From: Mucidula mucida
Taxonomy: Eukaryota > Basidiomycota > Agaricomycetes > Agaricales > Physalacriaceae
Reading direction: 5' to 3'
DNA: 64,000 nucleotides
Assembly: GCA_015501055.1 (NCBI GenBank)
Contig: JADNYV010000001.1
Coordinates: 1,364,001 to 1,428,000, forward strand
A program made the position numbers and the translations under genes. The notes beneath the pieces were generated by a model. That model ran no database searches. It worked only from the letters and a program-made list of their open reading frames with translations, and was not told where the DNA came from. Of the stretch, positions 32,948 through 45,218 are shown in pieces; within the stretch, counting starts at the first letter, position 1; each line of letters opens with the position of its first letter.

Positions 32948-35193
32948 TCAAGCGGATCTGAAAGCAGCACCCGTCCCCCAGATTGCCATGATTGTGGCGG
33001 ACACCAATACGATGCCATCAAACACGCTCCACTTCCCAGTGATGGCTATGTTAGCGGCGAGAGGGCCAATAACACAAATTAAGAATGCAGACACAGATCC
33101 AAGGAAGGACATCACTGCTGAGAAGTCGGGCACAGCAATTGATACGCCTACGGCCAGGAATGTTACAACTACCCTCTGAATGTTTCCTAGTATGCGTTTC
33201 CTAGACATTAATGCACCTTGGGGAGTGGTCAGTCTCTTGGCGACGTCCTCGTGAGAAGCCGGGAGCACGTCAATGCCGAGTAATATTGAAATCGTTGCGT
33301 TCAGCTGTCTATCATTGAGCAAATCGACGGCAATCAGAAACTTTGAGACTTGCAGGTTGCGTCGTTAACGCGAATTTGGATCTGTCGAGCTGGTAAGTTG
33401 GGCAACATAAAAGAGAGAACACGACGACGTACAGCGGACTTATAACAAGCATCCAAAGTGCTGCCTGGTTCAGGATGGGACTGTATCCCGGAGTTCTGAG
33501 GAGGTCCATGCTGATCTATGAATGAAAATGGTGTCAGTGGACGCTCAACCAAACTGAAGGTGACATTCACCTCTTCGCTAACATTAGCCCCAAACATCAA
33601 GTATCCGGCGTACCCAATCAAGCCGTAAATGAACGTAGCGATGACCTCCAACGTCCTCAATGCTCGTTACTACTGGAGAGCTTTTGGGTGACTTACAAAG
33701 GCCCAATCAATCATTTTGTCGAACTCGGTAGGATCTGCCATATCGCGAGCAAGAGACGGTATGACAGCATGACCAGAAAACCCAGCCATGAATAAACCAA
33801 ACGCGAGACCCAGATTATTAGCGTTTTCGACGCCAAAAGACGTTTCGGCAGGGGACCAAAGACTGCCGGGAGCGTCCTTTTTGGAAACGCCATCGACGAG
33901 GATGACAATAATCATGAGAACCGTTGATAAAATTCCCAACACGGAAGTGTATGAGAGAAGCGAGAGAGGCAGAAATACAGTGGGCACCAATCTGAATAGA
34001 GTAAGTATCTCCGTGAGTGTGGACGTAGTAATGAACTCACATTAGAAGGCCCCATAGCTTGTAAGTATTGGAGGAAAAGTGCGGTATGACCGAATGCAAA
34101 CTGTCTGCGTACAAGGTCACTAATATTACGCTGGAGTGAAGTAAGGATTGGCAAGAAAAAAGATGTACGTAGTCATGCTCGTACCTAACCGAGAACAACT
34201 CCAAGCAGAAGAGACTACTAATGAGAAGCGTTGATCTCGGACCAAAGGCTTTTCGGCCAATGTCAGTATACGATCTTAGGCGAGGATCAGACATGATGAT
34301 CCGAGCAAGCAGTTTGGCACTAGGATACGTTCGTTATTGCGCATTTTGGGAAGAGATGACTCACGTATAGCAACTTATGAATCCATAGAAGACGATGAGG
34401 ATCGTTCCTACAGTCCACCCAGCATATGAGAAGGCTAATGGCTCCGACAACATTCCAATACCCAGCAGAATCGCGATAGAATTGAACAACTAGTGGAACT
34501 AGTTAGTCGTGAATACACATTCAAAAATTGGGCACGCACTGTTTGCCCAAATGTGCTCATACCCGCGATCTTCTGTTGACTAGTGGTAGAATGCGCGATC
34601 GATCCACTAGATGCTCTTCGAATGACAGGCCGCAAAACAGGTCGACGAATTTCGTCCGAGGATTGTACTGTGCCGAGGTGCTGGGTACGCGACAGCTCAG
34701 GACGCCGAAGATTATGACGAGGGTGCGCATCAGCAGAGAATGAGACGCGTCGTAGCAGGGGCGTCTCCTCATCGACATGCAGAGGCGGACTGCCTGATAC
34801 TGGCCCAATAAATGGACTGTGAGGGGTAGAGGGCAAAAATGGCGTCGATGGGCTGCCCGGCGACGCGCTCAGGCCATCCCAATCCATCTGGTCCAGTAGC
34901 CCATCGTCGTGCGCGTGCGCCCTAGAGCGTATTTCCTCAATCTCGGGCTCTTCATCCTCCGTGTCAGTAGCAGCAAAGGTGCTGCCCTCCTCGTCTTCAG
35001 CAGAGTCCGTCACATCGGGTGACGAGGCAACGGTGGCCTCCGCAACTAGAAACTGAGCCCGGCGGTCTGTAGTCGGCGGTTAGAAGTTACAAACGGGCTT
35101 TACACCCGAGATACACACAAGAGGCTATCACATCTCGAACACTCTGCGCGCTGGAAGCAGAACCGAATACAAAGCCTGCTGATGGTAGAGACA
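32948..35193 (-). CDS. Vacuolar amino-acid transporter, AVT/AAAP family
   Basis: The start is the ATG at 35193 (MSLPSAGFVFGSASSAQ); the GTG further down is not a start. A roughly 200-residue acidic and Ser/Pro-rich N-terminal region includes EETPLLRRVSFSADAHPRHN. After GMSTFGQT an intron leads to LFNSIAILLGIGMLSEPLAF, the AAAP first helix. Others follow: AKLLARIIMSDPRLRSYTDI, TLLISSLFCLELFSV, LPLSLLSYTSVLGILSTVLM, ANNLGLAFGLFMAGFSGHAV, TFIYGLIGYAGYLMFGANVS and a last helix before WGTGAAFRSA. This matches fungal Avt1-type transporters that move neutral amino acids across the vacuole membrane. One intron (33305-33353) has a GC donor (gcaagt). No frame break was seen. Confidence 0.88.
33305..33353 (-). 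other. GC-AG intron in the AVT-type transporter gene
   Basis: The donor reads CCT|gcaagt and the acceptor gatagacag|CTG. Splicing joins KFALTTQP to LNATISILLGIDVLP as the family requires. GCAAGT is the usual consensus for GC donors. Confidence 0.65.
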
Positions 35194-35387
35194 TACTCCT
35201 TATCGACCTTTGGTCAAGAAGATAAGGGAGGGCGGCGGCGGCTTATCGAACTTAAAACCTTCCCTTGAAGGAATTCGATATGATGTAGTGCAGCTCCATG
35301 CGCGTCGGGAGCTTCTCGGCAATGGCATCCATCAAAAGTCTATACTACATGCTGCATCTTTACTCAGAAGGCTACTGAAACGTGCAA

Positions 35388-37404
35388 TCATAAGAAGTAT
35401 CTAAAGTGTTTATTCTTGGGACCTTCGACGAGGGCAACCGTTGGAACGTCTTCAGTTTTCTATGGGAGATTTGAGTTGCGGTATATTCCAGCAGTATTTC
35501 TCCGAAAACATACCCAATTGACACCCTGCTGCTTGTTTCTCTTCTTATTCTCAAGAGCCATGTACGTGCGCAGCGACAAGACGATGCTGATCCCGAGCAC
35601 TTGCAGGCATGCCGAGATAATCAGCGCTTTGGTATATTTGGGAGCCCATGAGTCCAAGAAGATGTTAGCACTGATCAGCGAGCCAGCGTTGGCAGCTAGC
35701 GTAAGCGTCCCAGTTCGAAAAGCGCGACCATTCTCCGAAGGATCGTTGTTGTTATGCCTGTATGAGCCAATGAGTTGCCTCCCGCTAGTAAGCAAACAGG
35801 ATAGATGTACCAAGAATGGAACATCGTTGTAGGAACATGGGCACCACATTGGATCAGGAAACAAGCAAAGTATCCAACGCCTATCTGGTGGATGCTTGTG
35901 GCTGCCAATATGATGCAGCCCGTCATGGTCGTAGTCATAGCTACGGCAAGGAAAATTGTCCTCTGTCTGGCGCAAACATAAGGTGGATTTTCACTGCTGA
36001 ACTAAGTATACAGTACCTGAAGAAATCTGACAGAGAAGCAATAGTGAGAAGGTACACAACCGCTACAAGATTGGGCGCAACGGTGTAAAGGTTCGTCTTA
36101 ACTGCACTGAATTCGAAGCGGGATATCAACTGCGGTAAGAAAGTTGTCGCCGTAGACGAAGCAGTCCCGTAGGTCTAGACAAACTGTCAGACGATTCGCA
36201 TTCGACGAACCGAGAGAGATACAAACGAGGGCGAAAATCATAAGGATATAGAACTTCCAGTCCTTAGCAGGCGCGAAAAATTCCTTATGGGTGAATTCTG
36301 CATCGACACTCTGCGAAGAATCCTCTATAAGGTACCTGCGTCAGCCATGAGAGTCACAGTTGCACAGACACTCACTCAAAAGGCGCATCACTGCGACCTC
36401 TTTCTCGTTATCAGTAAGCCAAGGGCACCGTTGAGGAAAAGCGGGAAGAGTGAAGCTGAGGATGAGGATGATCAGTCTACATAGCAGCATAGGATACCGG
36501 AGGAAGAGTAGCTTACGATGCAATTATCGCAACGAGAACAGTCAGTCCACCTTCTATCAAAAAGAGGATCTTCCAGCCTGGGATGGAGGATTCTATCTGG
36601 AAAACCCTGTGATAATGGGATCGCCATCGGTCAGTAAGTTGCGGTACAACTTGTGTGGGGGCATACCCGTAGCTCAAAAGGCCGCTGAATGCGCCAGAGA
36701 TGGCGGTACTTGAATACCAGACGGCCAAACGCTTCGCCAACTCTCCTCTGGTGTAGAACGAAGTGAGATAAATCGGTACTGTCGGGCCGAACAGTCCTTC
36801 GAAAGAGCCCAGGAAATACCGAACAATCATAATGCCCTTGTAATCATGAACAGCGGCGTTCTAGTGCCAAATGAAGTGAGAAGGACCTCATTTAGGCTTG
36901 AATGGACTCACGACCAGCGCCATCGCGCCCCAAAAAACATATATGTAGGCATCATTCTCGACGCGCCAAATCTTTTCGTGATATAGCCACCAAAAATGGC
37001 CATACCAGCAAAAGTGGCGCTCTGTATCGTGAGAATGTTGTTGTACTGGTTTCCCACCAGACCTAAATCGTTGTTCAGGCCATCCGTTTTGGCATTCCCT
37101 TCAAATCATTAAACAACACCGCTTTAAAGCATACAGTATACGCACCAAGATTCCCTCGATCCAGAGCAGAGAATAGGTACATGCAGAATATGATGGGCAT
37201 GATTCTCAAGTCGTATTGGCGGCAAATATGTCTAGAAGTCGCAGGGTCTACAGTAAACCCTTCGACTTCAGCGGGGGAATATTGATAAGGTCGAGCAACG
37301 ACTTCATCGACCGAAATGACCGCCGAAGACTTGGGGGAAAGCTCTTTGCTGTCGGCCATGAAGAGATTGAACGGTGGTAACTCGGAAGGCCGCTTTAGTA
37401 TCAT
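35388..37404 (-). CDS. MFS permease of the Dal5/Tna1 anion:cation symporter type
   Basis: The ATG at 37404, or the later one at 37359 (MADSKELSPK), starts a 12-helix transporter. Landmarks are YDLRIMPIIFCMYLFSALDR then GNLGNAKTDGLNNDLGLVGN, NNILTIQSATFAGMAIFGGY, the conserved RYFLGSFEGLFGPTVPIYLT, FYTRGELAKRLAVWYSSTAI, IPGWKILFLIEGGLTVLVAI, ATTFLPQLISRFEFSAVKTN and SLISANIFLDSWAPKYTKAL. A final intron gives the C terminus EDVPTVALVEGPKNKHFRYF with the stop at 35388. Members carry allantoate, nicotinate, biotin, pantothenate and similar organic anions into the cell. The exact substrate is unknown. The gene is divergent from a FAD oxidoreductase. Confidence 0.88.
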
Positions 37405-37927
37405 AAGTTGTGAAATGCAGCGACTACTGGTATCTCGACGATAGAATGCTATCAGTGATAAGGCCTATCTTTCGCTTAAGGAAGCGCTAGCAGATCAGAA
37501 GGGCGGTAGATCCAACAGTCAGGGAGACAGAAAACGGGTTCAGCGCCAACGTCATGATCAGTTGTTGAGTGCTAGATTATACGGCCGGGAGGTTGTACAA
37601 AAGTCAGAGAGGATGAACGACTGGCAGATTTGATAGAGCGTATTTGCACCAGCCAGAACAGCATTATGTGATTCCTCGACGACTCCGAGACATCTCTTTC
37701 GAGACACTGTGAAGACTTCACGGGTCCGTTGAGACTTATGAGAGGGTCTAATGAAAGCTTTCAGGTCACGCTCGCCCGAATGCCGGCCGGCGGCGTAAGC
37801 TAACCCGGCCCTGCCCACGCCCACGCTTCTTATCAACTTATCGTATTGTAAATTGACGAAAGTCGTAATGACGGCTCACTGCGGACGTTCTTGTCTAGAC
37901 CATCTTATCCCATAAAACACGCTTCAA
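37405..37927. promoter_or_regulatory. Divergent intergenic region MFS permease / FAD oxidoreductase
   Basis: These 523 bp hold both promoters. No ORF with a domain is visible. No specific operator could be named by eye. Confidence 0.45.
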
Positions 37928-39770
37928 ATGCTCTCAAAGCTCACCGAACTTGTCTGGAAGAAGAAAGCAATGATACCGCCTTTAGGCTCAGACGACAACA
38001 GCGACCTCGACGTCCCCGTGTTCGATGGTTTTCCCCAGCCCACTGGAATGTCACTGTCCTACTGGCTACAAGGCGTCCGCGCTAGTCCTCTTCTGGATCA
38101 CAGAACCACAGCCGATATACCGCCTGAAGCGGACGTGGTAATTATTGGCTCGGGCGTTCGTCGTCGATTGCCTATTCTGCTGCCACCGTAATGACTCTTC
38201 CCAAATAGCTTACTGGTTCACTCACAGCAATGGAGCTTCTAAAGAGCGCCAACGCTCCGAAATCGGTCGTCATGCTTGAAGCGAGGGAGTTCTGCTCTGG
38301 TGCTACAGGCAGGAATGCCGGTCATTGTAAACCCGACCAGGTAGAGATTGGTACTTTTTCGTTTTAGGTAGAAGACTCAGTATTATTCGCATAGTATCGG
38401 GGCTTCAGCAAGTATCAAGCGTCTTTTGGTAAAGAACAGGCACTCAAGGTTTCTATCAAAGATTTCGAGTCTCAACTCTGCAACCTGACGCGTTTCTAGA
38501 TTCTCGCAAATGAACAGGAAACTTTCGAACGCCTCATCGCCTACATTCGTACTAACAACATCGATTGTGACCTTTGGGTTGGGAAAACAGTTAGTTTTTG
38601 TTCCGCGTTCTCGCGCGCGTCCTGATGCGCATTGGCTTAGCTCGACGTAGCAATGACCGAGGATATCGCATCTTCTACGGCGAAGACTTTTGAAGACTTT
38701 AAGGCTGCTGGTGGTCCAACCTCTCATATAGAGCATATCACGGATCGGGAAGAAGCCGTCAAGGTAAGTATTAGTTCCGTTACCTATAGGCGCAACTCCT
38801 AAGCCCGCTTTTTACACAGCGTTCGCGTATCAAGAATGCGGTTTCTGTATTTTCTTGGGACGCCGCTTCGTTGTACCCTTGGAAGGTTGCGGCACATGTA
38901 ATCAAAACCTGTCTTGACCTTGGACTCAATCTACAAACCTGGACGCCTGTCACCTCAGTATCTGAGTCTTCTGTCCCAGGAAAGTGGACAGTTACTACTG
39001 CGAGGGGCGCAATAACGACCCCTACCGTTGTTTTCGCCACCAACGCTTATTCCCCGGCACTCCTCCCGGAATTTAAGAAACTCATACGGCCGACGCCTCA
39101 CATGTGCAACAAGGTTATACCCCCGCGTTCGTGGTCGGGTACCAAGGCGCTGCAGAACACATATGGGGTGTTATGTCCGGGCGGCAGCCTGTACAGCATT
39201 AATGCACGCGCCTCATCAGATGGCGTCGTCCTCTTTGGTGGAAGTAACCCCGCGCAGCACCATTTGATGGAGTACCTCGAATCCCATCCAGAGGAAAGAA
39301 CGAACGATGGATTATCCAACTTCAAGCCAGTCACCAAGGCGGTTGTCGATTTCATAGAAGGCGAGTTCGAGGGTTGGGGTCCGATTAACGAAGCTGCGCC
39401 TGGAGAAGGGACTGAATACAGCTGGAGTGGTATAATCGGTAGAGTATGTCAAGATTCCGCCTGCGATTTCTGCATTCTTGACGTTTACTAGAGCGCGGAC
39501 GGGTTACCTTTCATTGGTCCGGTACCAGGAAAGACTGGTCTTTGGATATGCGCTGGCCACAACGGACATGGAATGGTATAGATTTCCCAAAGCCCATGTC
39601 CCCTTTACTGACGCGTCGCTCAGGCTCGAATCTTTACCTGTGCTCCTGGTCTGGTAAAGTTGATCCAAGGAGCTTCTTGGGCCGATACTGGTCTTCCTGA
39701 AGCATTCGAACTGAGTGCTGAACGGTTTGCCAGTCTCGATAAGGATTCACCTAACGTGCCAATCATCTAA
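37928..39770 (+). CDS. FAD-dependent oxidoreductase, DAO fold
   Basis: The ATG at 37928 starts MLSKLTELVWKKKAMIPPLG. A dinucleotide-binding strand ADVVIIGSGV leads, after an ambiguous junction at about 38155-38228, to ELLKSANAPKSVVMLEAREF and CSGATGRNAGHCKPD, the second DAO motif. Then follow FGKEQALKILANEQETFERL, SWDAASLYPWKVAAHVIKTC, TPTVVFATNAYSPALLPEFK, ADGLPFIGPVPGKTGLWICA with GHNGHGM (the C-terminal FAD site), and SPNVPII with the stop at 39770. Relatives oxidise amines or amino acids such as sarcosine, pipecolate or fructosyl amino acids. The substrate is not assigned. The reading frame around the Gly motif needs corrections or an unusual splice. Confidence 0.82.
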
Positions 39771-39974
39771 CAAATACTCAACTACACGAAACATATGCCG
39801 TTTGTAAATCAGGTCGTCATATAGTCCAAATCTGAATAAAAGAATGTACAGTAAGGAAGCATAAAGGTTTAAAAGTACACGGAAGACACCGCAAAGGGCA
39901 TCAAATAAAGTATTGTAGTATGTCAACCGGAATGAAAACCATACGTAAGAATCCGTGAACACTCTGAACTGAAC

Positions 39975-42326
39975 TCATCCATCGATGCTTCGTCTTGCGG
40001 TATTCCGCGACGCTCCGTTTTTAAGCTTGTCTAAATTAGAGCGGCTCTTGTTCTTGCTCGAAATACTGCTCTCGCCGTCGTTAACGCTAGGCTGCCGTTT
40101 CTAAAGAGAAGTCAGGCGAGGTACTTGTACTTGAGGTGTAACATACCGAATCCTTGCGCGACAAAGAAAAGAACCTGCGAATCCTAGAGGGCGACTGTAC
40201 CTGTTCGGACTTCGACTTCTTGTGCTTCTGATCCACAGCGTCTATGATGACAATAGCCTTGGCTGCCGGCGACATTGAGGCCTTCGGGGAACTTCGCTGA
40301 CGAGTAATATCCTCCCCATCTGCAGCCTTCAGCGACGACTCGGCAGTGTCCGTCGACTGTGAGTTGGTCACATCCTCAGCAGGCGCCAACACATCCTTTA
40401 CCTCCGCAGCAGCAGACGGCGGAGCTTCAACGTTCACCATAACCCAACCTTGGCCATGACCAGAGGTGTCCTTCTCTTTGCCTTTCCGATTTGTGGACGA
40501 TACCATGCCGATGAGACCGGCCTCGCTTTTTCTGGGCATGTCCGGTTCGCTCAGTGTGGGAGAGGCGACACGTTCCACTACTTCTTGTATTGCGTGCTCG
40601 GGTTGTGCACTTTGGTCGAGATTAATGTCCATTCCGCAGCCCACGGCCTCCTCCTTTTCCTCTGCGGGCGTGGCCTGCCATCCGCCAGGTAGGTTGGGAG
40701 TTGGCTCGGCGTCCTCTGGGACAGGATCGGCCACCAGACCAGTCCACTTGATGGGAATCTCAGCACTCATTTCAGTATTGGATGAGAACGCTGAGTCCCG
40801 GAACACGCCAGGGCCGAGAAGAGGAGGTGTATTAGGTTCAGTATATGGCGACCTTCCTGTGACTGAGATATCTTCGAAGAGAGCCACCTTGTCATGAGGC
40901 GTGCTACGGCCTGACTTGGGCGTCGGACTACGGGAGTGATGGCCGGGAGCAACTTCGTGAACTAGTCTTCCTGGGCTCGTTGGCTCTGCATGGAACGGTG
41001 TAGTAGAGTAAAAGACGTCTGGTGTCTGCTCATGATGACCAGCACCGACTCCCGTCAGATTCTCGACGCCCGAAGGTACGGTACTGGGAAGCTGTACGCG
41101 ATAGGACCCCTCATTGCCGCCAACGTCGCCATCGTCGTGTACAGACACTGGCAGTTGAGCGCGTGGTGCAGGTTTACGCAAAGTGTGCGATGAAGTTGGG
41201 TTTGGTGCAGAATGGGTGGGTGAAGGATGACGCATGAGGGTCCCTGTAGGTCGAGATGGTTCGTCGGTTGCAGCTCTGATGTGCTGTAACGGCGATGAAG
41301 TCTGCGGTGTGGAAAGAGGCTCAGTCGCGAGTCGACGATGAGGGGAAGAAATAGCCGATGAGTTCGATGGGTGATACGGAGGGAGATCAGGGCTGTAAAC
41401 TGGGCGTTTGAAGTCGGTCTGAGAAGCATTTAATGACGGCGCTGGAGAATCAGGGAATGCGACGTCCTCGGAAGGAGCAGGACCAGTGAAGAGCCATAGA
41501 TCCTTAACTCTTGACCGGTTGGTGAGGGAGATAGAAGCGAGCAAGGAGAAGGAATGGGTATCCAAAGAGGACAAGAGAGACAGAATATGTCGGAGAGAGT
41601 CGACCGCAAAGGTGTCTTGTTGAAACCCTTTACATACAAAGTTTGTTCAGACATGGAAACGAGTGGCAGAAAAATATACGTACATTTGTATCCCTTGAGC
41701 TTGAACTCAAAGGTGTTGTCGCCAACCTTCTTTTCCGAAACGACGCCACGAGGCCAAGAACCTCGGACTGCTTGGAGAATGGCTGGCGTAGAATCCAAAG
41801 GAGGACACACGACGCGCAGCATGGTGGCCGATGGGAAGGAGAGCGCGAAAGGCGCGCGCTTGGGCCTGGACTTGTCCGAGTAGGAGCTCTTGGAATGATC
41901 GGAGGCGGGTAAGGGGGAGTCGGGGCGTCCAGCCGGCTTGGAGAAGGTCATGACGAGACGGTCGTCTGGTTCCCGACCATAGTCAATGGTAGACAGATAG
42001 GTATAGCTATGCTGGTACAGGATGGCGAGAACTTCGATGAGCAGTCTCTCTGTCGAGGTACTCTTCGGACTGTTCCACGGCCTGCCATCGAGGACAAACT
42101 CGCAAAAGTTGTTGGAAATGTCCTCACGATAGGCGGCAATGTTCGAGGCCTGGTCGAAAAAGCGGCGGAGGTGGAGAATAACAGGAAGAGGAAAAGAGTA
42201 TAATCTGATGCAATTGGAGCCGGCGATGGCTAGAAGGGAAAAGGAATTAGTTTGTTTCTGTTCACGAATAAACTCGCGTCTAGGCGTAAACGGAACGTCT
42301 GGCGGAGCACTCGAGTTGGACGGCAT
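39975..42326 (-). CDS. Large Ser/Pro-rich conserved-looking hypothetical protein
   Basis: I do not recognise the gene. The ATG at 42326 opens MPSNSSAPPDVPFTPRREFI. The first roughly 240 residues look folded: SNIAAYREDISNNFCEFVLD, RLLIEVLAILYQHSYTYLST, SATMLRVVCPPLDSTPAILQ and DNTFEFKLKGYK. An intron then joins to WFQQDTFAVDSLRHILSLLS and SLLASISLTNRSRVKDLWLF. A long disordered tail rich in SP/TP follows. The final intron (donor after SLSRKDS) gives a basic C terminus QPSVNDGESSISSKNKSRSN ending ARRSIDG at 39975; reading through it would stop at 40087. Total is about 740 residues. The N-terminal part may be a lipid- or protein-binding domain, but no name is justified. Confidence 0.65.
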
Positions 42327-42573
42327 GCCAGGCTGGTGAGGAGGGGTATCGTTACTTCGTCAAAGGCAAGCTGTCAATCACTGTTCAAGTTGGAGTTTTG
42401 CACTTGTTCCTGGTGGCTGTGCCATGTGGATGATGTCATCATATCGCACTCGGATCACCGGAGAAGCGTTCCGCCGGCCCGGTAAGTACGATCACCTCAC
42501 CGATGAATGACCTATAAAACCCCGCCATGTCTGCGAAATGTATCTTTTATAGCTCTGCCTACCTTCCCCCACC

Positions 42574-44353
42574 ATGGCCAACCTGCAAAAGCTCAATATC
42601 CTTATGTGTGAGCTGATTGTGTTGCCGGTATCGTTACACGTACTTACCCACCTACTCTCAAGGTGGTACTGTACGTTGATCAGTCAATCCATGTAGCCTG
42701 TATTTCAAGACCGCCGTCTTAGGGGGAGTATACTACAGGATGGACTGGAGGGGGGGCTTCAAAATCGGATAAGAAGGTAAACAACGTCGACATGAACGGA
42801 CGTTAGGTTACTGATCAATTTCATCGCGTCTACTCAGATTGGTGTAAGTCGCGTTCATGAATGCCATGCTGCATCAACTCAACTTCGCATCAAGGTCGTC
42901 GGCCTGACCTGTTTCGACCTTCGCCGTCTGGGAAAGGTCGACAAACTAGGTATGGTCGGTGTGTCTGGGGGCAAGTTCCCTGCCATCAGACAACACTTGG
43001 ACGAGAATATAGGCGGTGTCTATAAGGACATGGACCTCACGTACGCTTTAACATATATCCAGGTTTTCGCCGTGTAAAGAACATGCCAGCTTCGATTCCT
43101 ATCCGGAAGGGGACACAGTAAACCCGAAAGCTTGTTCGTCGTTCTCCAGATTCTGATAGTTTACGTTCGTGATATTCATGTCTTTCTAGACAGAGATGCT
43201 ATCGACAAAATGAAGGCCGGCGATGCCATTATTGTGTTCACGCCTGACCGTCAGTGCATCGTGTATCTTCAAACTCTACGCTAAGGCTATAAACAGCCAC
43301 CCACTTCGAGATCAGCATGTACGCGATCGAACGGGGCATACACGTCCTGGTGACCAAGCCTGCTGTCAAACTTCTCGAGGATCACAACACACTAATTGCG
43401 GCGGCCAGAAGCACAATGTTGTCTGCTTCGTCGAACACCACAAGCGGTTTGTTGATTCCCATACCGCCGAATTGAGTCTGATCATCTGCTCAGTTTCGAC
43501 CCAGCCTACAGTGATGCGAGAGCCAAAGCCAAGGCTCTGGGTGAATTCAACTTCTTCAACGCCTGGATGAGTCAGCCCAAGAGTCAGCTTGAGACTTTCC
43601 GTGCTTGGGCAGGAAAGGACTCTGACATCAGGTAATTCTTTGCGCCACATATCCCCTACTGAACATTAATGAATGACGCGTAGCTACTACCTCTCTTCCC
43701 ACCACATCGACATCTGCTGCTGGATCTTACAAGACATCGCCATCCCTACACGCGTAGTAGCCAGTGCTGCTACAGGAATCGCGACCAGTGAACCTTACAA
43801 CTGCGTACCCGAGACTGAAGATACTATTACGCTCATGGTCGATTGGCAGTCTATCAAGAGCCCCACGCACAAGGGTACAGGCGTCTATACTGCTAGCTGG
43901 ACTGCTCCACTGAAGGCCGGTGTGCACTCTGCCCAACACTGGTACTACATGGGTGAGAAGGGTGATATGACCCTCGACCAGGCACACCGTGGCTACGATG
44001 TCACGACAGATGAGAACGGAAAAATGTGGTATAATCCCTTCTAGTACGTTTTCCTACGTGTCTTGTATCAAGCCATTCGCTGACTGCGCACCAGCATGAA
44101 GTACTCTCCATCAGAGAGTGGTCATTTCGATGGCCAACGCGGTTACGGATACGTCTCCATTGAGAAGTTCATCGATGCTGCGCGTAGCGTCAACGCTGGC
44201 TTAACAAAGCCCGAAGATTACGATCGTCACGGTCTGCCGACAATCCTCAACACTGTACTCACCACTGCTATCCTGAACGCGGGCCGTATAAGTTTAGATG
44301 AGAAGCGCCCTGTTGGAATCAAGAAGGACGGCGACTCGTGGGCTCTGGAGTGA
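42574..44353 (+). CDS. Gfo/Idh/MocA-type NAD(P) oxidoreductase with two micro-exons, one apparent frameshift
   Basis: The ATG at 42574 starts [20 protein letters not shown], a glycine-rich Rossmann motif assembled from four tiny pieces. Exons of 8 nt (42663-42670) and 6 nt (42838-42843) are both needed for MCGTGEYTTGW and [13 protein letters not shown]. Next come [57 protein letters not shown] (equivalent of the EKP motif), [40 protein letters not shown] then DICCW, and the end [15 protein letters not shown] at 44353. One A appears missing at AA 43409-43410. The family reduces or oxidises sugars or their derivatives with NAD(P). The substrate is unknown. Confidence 0.85.
42663..42670 (+). other. 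8-nt micro-exon (GTGGTACT)
   Basis: Flanked by ctctcaag and gtacgt. It supplies T|GT GGT ACT|GGG, the CGTGE of the cofactor-binding loop. Confidence 0.8.
42838..42843 (+). other. 6-nt micro-exon (ATTGGT)
   Basis: Flanked by tactcag and gtaagt. It supplies exactly Ile-Gly in KKIGVVGLT. Skipping would keep the frame and delete two residues. Confidence 0.75.
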
Positions 44354-45218
44354 GCGCACGTTGAAATGAAGTGTATGTATAAACTATGTATAATGTACAT
44401 GCCAACAATTTACCCGTATTGTATCCCTGATTTGAAGTCGACCAGAGACGGAACATCGACCAGCATAATACATAAATACGAGTTGATTGCTAAGGACACA
44501 GTTGGACTTGTTTGATAAAGAGGCGGAGTATTGCAACAGGCCGAATGCGCGTGCTGGAATGACAGGAAGATAGAAATGAGAAAAAATTATGTACAGAAAG
44601 AGAATGCGATATGGTACTTGAAACAACAGTGTCTATTGCATTGAAACCCAAAATGTGTCTGGTTCCGGAGGCGAGGACAGATAAATTGAAGAATAATATA
44701 AACACAATGGGATAATTGTACGCTGACGCGTGTAATCAACAACGAATGAAGGGGTGGAGGCGGCGGTGGAATGCATAGTTGATAGGTAACGGAAAAAAGA
44801 ATGTTAATGAGGTCACGAAATTGGCGTCGAGGAGTGGGTTGCAAGCGGGTCGAGTAAAGAGCCCTCCACAAGTGAATGTGGCGGACGAGAAAGTGGAAGA
44901 TTACACGGGAGAGATGTACAAGTACAATCTCGTGCCCCCATAACAACCCAGAATCCTCCCGGTAGGGTGTACACCTGCCAATGTGTAATAGCGACGATGA
45001 ACGATGATGATGCGGGATGATGGTGTTGGAAACAATTGCAAGGGAAAGTGATGCATATGATGGTATGTTAGAAACAGGTGCAGATTGCGAGTGTCGGATG
45101 CGAACGACGTGGATGATGATATTACATTTTGCTGTATTGAAAACTTTTGAATACGAGATTCGGTGACGAGGTGGTTGATGCGAGGATACAGGTGGTTGTG
45201 GTTGCAGATTTGTATGCG
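44354..45218. other. Intergenic, 865 bp between convergent genes
   Basis: Holds the 3' regions of the Gfo/Idh gene and the cyclin gene. No supported ORF. Confidence 0.45.
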
